Under the pieces are notes generated by a model that was not told the DNA's origin, made no database searches, and worked only from the letters and a program-made list of their open reading frames with translations. A stretch of 64,000 nucleotides of DNA from Oryzias latipes (Eukaryota > Chordata > Actinopteri > Beloniformes > Adrianichthyidae). Of this stretch, positions 55,776 through 64,000 are shown one piece after another (positions within the stretch are counted from its first letter, which is position 1; each line of letters starts with the position of its first letter). A program made the position numbers and the translations under genes. The stretch lies in the NCBI RefSeq assembly GCF_002234675.1, contig NC_019867.2:33021408-33085407 (forward strand), written 5' to 3'.

Positions 55776-56580
55776 GGCTGGGAAACGCTGCTCTGTCAAC
55801 ATGGACTGCAAACAGAACCGAGGACTTGAACATCCCTGAAGACTGTCACTCATTCACTTTAACAGTAGGAGGAAATATAACAAGTGTGGAGGCCTCAAGA
55901 AAACAGAAGTGACAGCCAGCCCGTCCTTTCGCGCATGTCCATCATGTAGAACAGATTTCTGCTTCCCAACAGTTTTCTCACAAACGAAAAGGAAAGAGAT
56001 TCAAGAGGAGCAGCTTACTGTAAATGCTAAAACATTTCCAGGGATCGCTGTCTGCAGGTTAGACGTGACTTGAATTTGACTCCCCCATGCCTCCTGAACT
56101 GGCGGACGTTCAGGCATAAAGGATCGCTTATTGCACCTGAACCTGGGTACACGTCGACCACGGATTGATCTGAATCAGTGCATCTGAAGGATGACGAGTG
56201 CTGGGTCCTGCCCGTGTTGGTGGACTTTGGGAGGGGGTGGGTGTGTCTGTGCTTTGGCTGCATGTCTGTGTGGGAAAACAGCCAGGCTTCCGTACACATT
56301 ACACATCTTGATTTACTGATTTAACATTTCAGAATGAAGGGAAAATGATCACACACATAATTCTAGTTCAGATATTTCTTCGGAAATCTCTGAGGAAATC
56401 ATTATTCATAAAGCCTGACATAAAAATCAATGGTTGCTGTAATTCCCATGTTTCCATGTGTTGGAAGCTGCTGACACTTTCACTCAGATGTCTGCTGTTT
56501 GAGGTTTTTCTGTAAAAAAAAAAGAAAAAAGGCAAATTTCTGTTTTTTAGCTGTCAGCCACTGCTTTGTGTTCTCCTTCT
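55776..56580. other. intergenic, nothing recognised
   Basis: No gene, RNA or bounded repeat was seen. Confidence 0.4.
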
Positions 56581-56584
56581 TTTT

Positions 56585-57125
56585 GTTTGCAGTTCACAGT
56601 CCCGTTCACCCAGAGGCCCACATCCACACACTAATGGCCGCTCTGCTGCCGAACAAAGGCGCCAACCTGTAACCACCAGGAGCAACCTGGGGCTCAGAGT
56701 CTTGCTTAAGGACACGTAAATGGTAAATGGTAAATGGCGTATACTTACAGATCGAATATATATCGATATATCGAAGGCCCAAAGCGCTTTACAGTCACAG
56801 TCCCATTCAGTCCCATTCACGCACCCATGCACGCACCCATGCACGCACCCATGCACGCACCCATGCACGCACTGGCGGCGGCTCTGCTGCCGAGCACTGG
56901 CGCCAACCTCCCACCAGAGGCAAGGTGGGGTTTAGTGTCTTGCCCAAAGACACTTCCACACATGGGCGTGCAAGGCGGGAATTGAACCTGGAATCTTACG
57001 ATCATGGGTCGACCGCCCTACCGCTGCACCACGACCGCCCCCCCCCGCCTGCACGTGGGAGGGCACAGCGGGAACTGAACCAGTGATCTTGGAATCAGAG
57101 GACGGCCGCTCCATCTCAGTTGCCC
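56585..57125 (-). mobile_element. outer tRNA-derived SINE, split by another SINE
   Basis: The tRNA-like head at 57125-57043 (minus strand GGCAACTGAGATGGAGCGGC ... CACTGGTTCAGTTCCCGC) and the body at 56703-56585 belong together but are separated by a second, related SINE. Body blocks GCCGCTCTGCTGCCGAAC and GGCGCCAACCT match the inner copy. Confidence 0.55.
56704..57042 (-). mobile_element. inner tRNA-derived SINE
   Basis: The minus strand starts GGCGGTCGTGGTGCAGCGGT (A box), has CCAGGTTCAATTCCCGCC (B box), then AAGACACTAAACCCCACC, TGGCGCCAGTGCTCGGCAG, a 12-bp GCGTGCATGGGT tandem run and GTAAAGCGCTTTGGGCC, and ends with CCATTTA tail repeats. Confidence 0.65.
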
Positions 57126-57129
57126 CTGA

Positions 57130-57780
57130 TTGGACCCCTCAGATCAGAGGAGCTGTGAAGCATCCAGCAGCCGCTGTGGGAAAGAGAAGGTCAGAACATG
57201 GAGGCGTTTCAGTCTGCAGAGCATCAGACCGCTGAACCACTGACTGAACCCCCAACAGCTGTCCTCATGTCTCAAATGGACATCAGCTCCTTGGACACCT
57301 GTGGCCCACATGATTCTGCACACCTGTACACAGTCTCTGTACACGTACCTGTGTTCTGCAGGCCTCCGCTCCTCCTGCAGAACCGAGTGGCTCACAATTT
57401 CAAAGAAAGAAAGAATTGGAACCTCGGATCAGATGGGGCCAAATTAAAGATGTGATCAGGAACGGACCAAAGTTTGGGTTTTTAATTCCAGACTAAAATC
57501 TAAATAAAAGAAGAACAAACATAAAAAACCCACAAGTCTTTTAAAATGATGAAATGACCTAGATTCTATCAAAAATCACTTTTGGAAACAACAGAATTCT
57601 GGGAAAATTCCTTTTCCATTTTAGAAAAAGTCTAAGTCACCAAAACCTCATAGAGCAAAGATGTTCTCATTCATCTGAGAAGGACTTGACCTTTAGGAAA
57701 ATGTGCAAAGAATAAATAAAGTAAAGCCCCGCTGTGGAAGCTGAAGGGCCAGACGACTTTGTTTTGTGCTGTAGTTTGAT
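57130..57780. other. intergenic, nothing recognised
   Basis: No supported feature between the SINE pair and the possible exon at 57913. Confidence 0.35.
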
Positions 57781-57912
57781 TCCTAAACATTAGCCTTTGC
57801 TTCTGTCTTCAGTTTGACCTCAGACCTTCTTTTCTGAGGAGGGAGTCCGCTGCTGCACATTGTAGACCCTGACCGTCCTCCTCCTGCCCTCCTCTCCGGG
57901 GGGTGGGGGGGG

Positions 57913-58400
57913 GTGGGGGGGTCGTCCTCACAGCCCCCAGCACACCGGCCCATGGTGCCACACAAAGAGAGGCTGAAGCTGAGCTGCCCTCGACTGACAG
58001 AGAGAAGGAGGAGGGTGAAGCCAGAGGAGCGAGAGGCGGTGAATGTGGAGCGGAGGGAGCAGGGAGAGCTACTACATCCTCCCCTATTCTCTGCTTTATC
58101 TGGCTGCAGCCCCTCCAGCATGAAGCCGCCTGAACCGCTTTCTGGTGTTCCCACCCCAGGTGTCACTTCACCTGCCAGACTTCTGTCTGACAAACCCAAG
58201 ACTACGGCGACCAAATTCAGGACAGAGCGGGCCTCAAACACTGGCAGAGGTCCGGAGGAGAGCGGCACAGCTTTTGACAAGCAGGATGTTTACATTCCAA
58301 TGGACCCAATATCTGCTACAGCCCCCAGCCACAAGCCCCCGCAGACCGAGGGGCAGCAGGACGCCATCAAGACGACACAAGAATCGTTGACCACTGACAG
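57913..58400 (+). CDS. possible coding exon of an unrecognised gene
   Basis: A + strand frame stays open to a plausible donor (GACAG|GTGGGT at 58400/58401). The likely start is the ATG at 57952 (MVPHKERLKLSCPRL). The product is hydrophilic and Ser/Pro/Thr-rich, with GVPTPGVTSPARLL and DKQDVYIPMDPIS, the latter like a docking tyrosine in adaptor proteins. The opposite strand is also open (165 codons), so the case is weak. The frame continues past the donor to a stop at 58486-58488 just before the satellite. Partner exons are not visible in the window. Confidence 0.3.
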
Positions 58401-58488
58401 GTGGGTACGGTTATTAAAGACTTGTGTAGATGAGATAAAGGTAAAACCTGTTGATCGTAAGGGAGTTGGCCCAAATGACAATAAATAA

Positions 58489-60658
58489 TGATAACCTAAC
58501 CCAACCTAACCTAACCCAACCTAACCTAACCCAACCTAACCCAACCTAACCTAACCCAACCTAACCCAACCTAACCTAACCCAACCTAACCTAGCCTAAC
58601 CGAGTCTAACCTAACCCAACCTAACTTAACCTAGCCTAACCTAACCTAACCCAACCTAACCTAGCCTAACCGAGTCTAACCGAGTCTAACCTAACCCAAC
58701 CTAACCTAACCCAACCTAACCTAGCCTAACCGAGTCTAACCTAACCCAACCTAACGTAGCCTAACCGAGTCTAACCTAACCCAACCTAACCTAGCCTAAC
58801 CGAGTCTAACCTAACCCAACCTAACTTAACCTAACCTAACCCAACCTAACCCAACCTAACCTAACCCAACCTAACCTAACCCAACCTAACCCAACCTAAC
58901 CTAACCCAACCTAACCTAGCCTAACCGAGTCTAACCTAACCCAACCTAACTTAACCTAGCCTAACCTAACCCAACCTAACCTAGCCTAACCGAGTCTAAC
59001 CTAACCCAACCTAACCTAACCCAACCTAACCTAGCCTAACCGAGTCTAACCTAACCCAACCTAACCCAACCTAACGTAGCCTAACCAAGTCTAACCTAAC
59101 CCAACCTAACTTAACCTAGCCTAACCTAACCTAACCCAACCTAACCTAGCTTAACCGAGTCTAACCGAGTCTAACCTAACCCAACCTAACCTAGCCCAAC
59201 CTAACCTAGCCTAACCGAGTCTAACCTAACTTAACCTAGCCTAACCTAACCTAACCCAACCTAACCTAGCCTAACCGAGTCTAACCGAGTCTAACCTAAC
59301 CCAACCTAACCCAACCTAACCTAACCCAACCTAACCTAGCCTAACCGAGTCTAACCTAACCCAACCTAACTTAACCTAGCCTAACCTAACCCAACCTAAC
59401 CTAGCCTAACCGAGTCTAACCGAGTCTAACCTAACCCAACCTAACCTAGCCCAACCTAACCTAGCCTAACCGAGTCTAACCTAACTTAACCTAGCCTAAC
59501 CTAACCTAACCCAACCTAACCTAGCCTAACCGAGTCTAACCGAGTCTAACCTAACCCAACCTAACCCAACCTAACCTAACCCAACCTAACCTAGCCTAAC
59601 CGAGTCTAACCTAACCCAACCTAACTTAACCTAGCCTAACCTAACCCAACCTAACCTAGCCTAACCGAGTCTAACCGAGTCTAACCTAACCCAACCTAAC
59701 CTAGCCCAACCTAACCTAGCCTAACCGAGTCTAACCTAACTTAACCTAGCCTAACCTAACCTAACCCAACCTAACCTAGCCTAACCGAGTCTAACCGAGT
59801 CTAACCTAACCCAACCTAACCTAACCCAACCTAACCTAGCCTAACCGAGTCTAACCTAACCCAACCTAACGTAGCCTAACCGAGTCTAACCTAACCCAAC
59901 CTAACCTAGCCTAACCGAGTCTAACCTAACCCAACCTAACTTAACCTAACCTAACCCAACCTAACCTAACCCAACCTAACCTAGCCTAACCGAGTCTAAC
60001 CTAACCCAACCTAACCGAACCTAACCTAGCCTAACCGAGTCTAACCTAAGCCAACCTAACTTAACCTAACCTAACCTAACCCAACCTAACCTAACCCAAC
60101 CTAACCCAACCTAACCTAACCCAACCTAACCTAGCCTAACCGAGTCTAAACTTACCCAACCTAACCTAGCCTAACCTAACCTAACCCAACCTAACCTAAC
60201 AGAGTCTAACCTAACCCAACCTAACCTAACCCAACCTAACCTAGCCTAACCGAGTCTAACCTAACCCAACCAAACCCAACCTAACGTAGCCTAACCGAGT
60301 CTAACCTAACCCAACCTAACCTAGCCTAACCGAGTCTAACCTAACCCAACCTAACTTAACCTAACCCAACCTAACTTAACCTAACCTAACCCAACCTAAC
60401 CCAACCTAACCTAACCCAACCTAACCTAGCCTAACCGAGTCTAACCTAACCCAACCTAACCTAACCGAACCTAACCTAGCCTAACCGAGTCTAACCTAAG
60501 CCAACCTAACTTAACCTAACCTAACCTAACCCAACCTAACCTAGCCTAACCGAGTCTAACCTAACCCAACCTAACTTAACCTAGCCTAACCGAGTCTAAC
60601 CTAACCCAACCTAACTTAACCTAACCTAACCCAACCTAACTTAACCTAACCTAACTTA
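58489..60658. repeat. CCTAA-pentamer satellite, 2.17 kb, with 255-bp higher-order repeat
   Basis: The whole tract keeps a 5-bp register: CCTAA with variants CCCAA, CCTAG, CCGAG, TCTAA, CTTAA and CGTAG. Variant order repeats: the CTAGCCCAAC marker lies at 59191, 59446 and 59701, exactly 255 bp apart, with the intervening pentamers in the same order. It is not the vertebrate telomere hexamer. Confidence 0.95.
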
Positions 60659-60660
60659 AG

Positions 60661-61990
60661 GTGTCAATCCAAAGTCAAAAGTCAAGTCAGTCAAAGTCAG
60701 CTTTATTGTCAAGTATACTGCATATACAAGACATACAGCACAGATGAAATTACTTTTCTCTCACCCCACAGTGCAAGCAGCATTTAAATAATAAATAAAC
60801 AACATAAACAAAATAGATAAAATGACAGTAATAATGAGAAGAATAACAGTAATCTAAACAGAGCAAAAGAGCAATGACATGATTAAAGTTGCAGTTTAAA
60901 GTGACAACAGTGCTGAGAACAGTAAGTGGATGAGTCAGTGATGGCAGTCTTTGTTGAAGATGGTGTTCTGAACTGGTGTGAAAGTTTTCAATGTGAGATT
61001 GTAGGATGGAGTGGAGGGGCCAGAGGGGGGAGGGCAGGGAGGGAGTTGAGTGTCCTTATTGCCTGGTGGAGGGAACTGTCCTTTAGTCTGCTGGTTCTGG
61101 CCTGCAGACATTGCAGCCTCCTCCCTGATGGCAGCAGGAGGAAGTGTCTCTGGGATGGGTGGGAGGGGTCCCCTGCAATCCTGATGGCTTTGCGGATGAG
61201 GGGGGAGTGGTAAATGTCCGAGAGGCTAGTGAGAGGGACACCAACGATCTTCTCAGCCGTTTTCACAGTGTGCTGCAGAGTCTTCCGGCAGGATGCGGTC
61301 CAGGCTCCGTACCACACGGTGATGCAGATGGTCAGGATGCTCTCGATGGCCCCCCTGTAGAAGATCTGCATGATGGGGGGAGGAGCTCTGGCCCTCTTCA
61401 GTTTGCGGAGGAGGTACAGGCATTGTTGGGCTTTCTTGGCGAGTGATGCAGTGTTGTGTCTTTGCACCACAGAGCCAGCCTGCTCACGTCCCTCCTGTAG
61501 GGGGTCTCATCGTTGTTGTTGATGAGACCCACCACTGTTGTGTCATCCGCAAACTTGATGAAGAGGTTGGAGCTTGATGTTGGGGTGCAGTCGTGAGTCA
61601 GCAGAGTGAAGAGAAGGGGGCTCAGCAGACATCCTTGGCGGACCACTGTGTTCATTGTGATGGTGATGGAGGTGTTGTTGCCGACACGGACTGCCTGTGG
61701 TCTCCCTGTCAGAAAGTCCAGCAGCCAGTTACACAGGGAGGTGTTGAGTCCAAGTTGGTCCAGCTTGTGCATGAGCTGCTGGGGGGGGTGACTGTATTGA
61801 AGGCGGAGCTGAAGTCAATGAACAGCATTCTGACATGAGAGTCTTTTGTTTCCAGGTGAGTGAGGGCTGAGTGGAGGTCTGTTGAGATGGCATCATCGGT
61901 CGAACGGTTAGACCGATATGCAAACTGGAAGGGGTCCAGAGTGGGGGGGAGGGTAGACTTGATGTGATGCATGACCAGCCGCTCAAAGCG
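60661..61990 (-). mobile_element. Rex1/CR1-like LINE, 5'-truncated, internally deleted
   Basis: Minus strand: [18 protein letters not shown] (61925 on), [13 protein letters not shown], then after a frameshift [37 protein letters not shown], catalytic [10 protein letters not shown], then RLALWCKD joins directly to [20 protein letters not shown], so ~50 codons are deleted; FYRGAIESILTICITVWYG and SHPSQRHFLLLPSGRR follow. The 3' tail (GACAATAAAGCTGACTTTGA, then short GACTT repeats) ends at the CCTAA satellite. Wording fits the CR1/Rex1 group of APE LINEs; family name is tentative. Confidence 0.7.
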
Positions 61991-62760
61991 GTCAAAAAAG
62001 AAACATTCTCATAAATCAGGAGAAAAATACAACAACATCTTGTCTGAAGACGCACAGAAGTACGACTCTGTCACTTGTTTGTCACACTGTGTGTAGCCGA
62101 AACACAACTCATTTCCACAAAGGCAGCACAGGATCTCCTTCATTGGTTTTTATCGGGTCTTTTTTAGCTCCGCATGTGTCATTGATGGTCAATGGATGTT
62201 CAGTGACTTGCTCTGACCACCTAGGCAGCAGAAAAAGGACAAAAAGGGCACAGGTGGACCCAAGACTGCCGTCTTTCCGGGTCGATGCTGACAGATGACC
62301 TTTGCTGGAATGATGGTTGATGCCAGACCTGTGTGTTTATTCTGAGTCACGTGGTTGAAATGTGTTCAGAACTGTGAACATAAGTGACCGTGGTAAAAAG
62401 TGACACACTGAACAGAATGAACCCAAAAATAAAAACAGATGAAAGCAAAACTCAACTGAAAGACTCCGTGTGAGAAGGGTTCTGAATAGATTTTCTCTTG
62501 ATGTTGATCAGTGTTGTTAAACATTTTTTATACCCAGGGCTATGTCGGACTGGTTCAAACTTCAGATTAGAAACTAAATATGGAAACAGTTTGCAGAACA
62601 GAAACTATTTTGACATTTGAAAAAGAGAGAAAGAAAAAGATTGGGTGGATTTTCCCTCCACAACAAGAGATGATGAACCTTCAAACCCAGATCTGAGCCT
62701 TTCATAAGACAGTGACTCTAAAATGTATTTAAAATATACAATAGAAATATACATTGAATA
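61991..62760. other. intergenic, mostly nothing recognised
   Basis: A short match to the tail of the dispersed repeat of 50100-50640 occurs near 62135-62165 (TTCATTGG block). No gene seen. Confidence 0.35.
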
Positions 62761-62763
62761 CTA

Positions 62764-63015
62764 CCAACGTATTCCCTGCGTGTCATAAAAGGCGACTAAA
62801 AGGGACGGAGTGAGATGACTGGGAATCTTCTCCCCTGTAGCTATATTCCTAAATACGGACAGGGCAGAGTTGGGAACCCTTAAGATTGGGTCCTTGAAGA
62901 AGGAGGAGGGTTTGGGGAAGATAAGGAGGGAGTTAAGAATGTGTGCCCTGTCTAGGCTACCCCACTTTGGTGGGACACAGCCTGGGTATATAGATAGATA
63001 GATTATTATTATTAA

Positions 63016-63052
<37 letters not shown>

Positions 63053-63060
63053 GTTGTTGT
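62764..63060 (+). mobile_element. LINE/SINE 3'-end repeat with (TTA)n tail
   Basis: Begins ACCAACGTATTCCCTGCGTG, continues with GGCGACTAAAAGGGACGG, TGGGAATCTTCTCCCCTGTA and GCCTGGGTATATAGATAGAT, and ends in ~50 bp of TTA repeats followed by TTG repeats. Tail-attached simple repeats of this kind mark LINE/SINE 3' ends. Family not identified. Confidence 0.45.
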
Positions 63061-63353
63061 TATCTCCTTGCAAAGACATTTATGGCTCTCTGATTCAGTA
63101 AATTAATTTTAGTAAAGAAGATTTATTCTATGTTTCTTCTAGTTTGGCATAAGGCTCCGTTCAGATACATAAAACAAAGATCTCCATTGAAAACTTTGGG
63201 TATTAAACTACCCCAACACCAAAAAGGAGATCAGCAAGAGTTTGGAGAGAAAGTGAATGTTAAGATCAGTATTATGTGTGTTTAAGTCAGATGAATGTGT
63301 TTCAGAGGCATTCCATATTCAGATTTACAAGTATGACTGCTATGTGAGACCAG

Positions 63354-64000
63354 GGGGTTATTCCAGAAAGCAGGTTATGCTAGCTCCCACGGTAAGTTTG
63401 AGGCTAAGGAAGTTGATAACCTCAGCTTTCGGTTCCAGAAATGGAGGTATGTTTCAGGGTATGTCAAGTTGCCATAGCAACTCATGCTCTGAACATAACC
63501 TGGTCTGGAGCAGGTTTAGTTGAAGGTTAGTTTGTTAGTTAGGTAGTTATTTTGCTTTCATTCAAATTAATTCATTTAAGTAGGTGTAACTGTGGTGCTG
63601 CTGTTAGATCGGCACCGCAAGGGATTGTGGGATGCCATTCCCTTTGCCTGTCTGGACGGATTTGGGTTTAAGTGTGGGTTTTTGACCAAATGTGTTTAGT
63701 TGTTTAGCTGTTTTACCGTGTTTTGACGAGTTATTTTGTCCTACTTTGCTCAAGTCACTGCACCATGAGGGAGAGGGAGGGAGAGGATGATGAGTTTATA
63801 TAGCACCCCTTCAGTCCAATTATGTTGACAATATCGGAAAATTCCTCAATGAACGAACGCACCAATCACACAGTGATTTGTTCTTTTTATTGTTATAAAA
63901 ATGAGCATATCTGCCAGCTCAAACTTAGACATATGAGAGTTCAAGAATCATCATTAATTAAGATGGAAAAAATATCAATTGAATTGGATTAATATGACAT
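63354..64000. mobile_element. Harbinger derivative, copy C, cut by the window end
   Basis: CAG then GGGGTTATTCCAGAAAGC, GCTAGCTCCCACGG and GGAGCAGGTTTAGTTGAAGG, matching copy B on the + strand from 52470. The transposase start is deleted between TTAGTTTGTTA and the TTAGGTAGTTATTTT block. The right end lies outside the window. Confidence 0.75.

Noticed and set aside
58489..60658. Vertebrate telomere repeat / chromosome end
   Set aside because: The register is a CCTAA pentamer, not the CCCTAA hexamer, and non-telomeric sequence continues on both sides.

Overview
The window is vertebrate nuclear DNA, most likely from a ray-finned (teleost) fish. It carries intron-containing genes with consensus GT/AG splice sites and a typical teleost mobile-element load: L2, Rex6-type and Rex1/CR1-type LINEs, Harbinger, hAT, Tc1 and TTAA elements, and tRNA-derived SINEs. 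All calls are manual readings of splice sites, reading frames and remembered protein families; no database search was run.

Three protein genes can be assembled. (1) cnot6l, + strand: 11 coding exons from 900 to 20558 that join in phase into a 548-residue CCR4-type deadenylase (leucine-rich repeats plus EEP nuclease) with its catalytic residues intact, followed by a ~2.4 kb 3'UTR. (2) A small CXC chemokine, - strand, 24473 to 23689: 3 exons, 87 residues, with a TATA box. Its position beside cnot6l matches the mammalian CNOT6L/CXCL13 neighbourhood, so cxcl13-like is the best guess. (3) odf2 (outer dense fibre protein 2/cenexin), - strand, ~45671 to 32058: 15 in-phase exons plus a plausible N-terminal exon. 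It looks shorter than the mammalian protein in its first coiled-coil part. A fourth possible coding exon (57913-58400, +) is not recognised.

The rest is repeats. Introns of cnot6l hold a ~26-bp TG-rich minisatellite (4.98-7.74 kb), a 27-bp minisatellite open on both strands (8.31-10.49 kb), an 18-bp array, an L2 LINE split by an inverted-repeat transposon (14.0-16.45 kb), a GATCA minisatellite (17.9-18.7 kb) and ~0.78 kb of TG repeats that run into the last 3' splice site. Introns of odf2 hold a Rex6-type LINE whose conserved zinc-finger codons have expanded into a 32-bp minisatellite. That array was later split by a hAT element, and the LINE itself was split by a retroposon-like unit with an intact transmembrane ORF. 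A second odf2 intron holds a two-ORF Harbinger element.

From 46 kb to the end the window is intergenic: Harbinger derivatives, Tc1, a Rex6 copy next to (TA)n, SINEs nested in SINEs, a 2.2 kb CCTAA-pentamer satellite with a 255-bp higher-order period, and a Rex1/CR1-like LINE. The least familiar objects are the transmembrane-ORF retroposon at 38.95-40.25 kb, the LINE-born minisatellite, the tRNA-like head on the Rex6 5' end and the TG-repeat splice acceptor.
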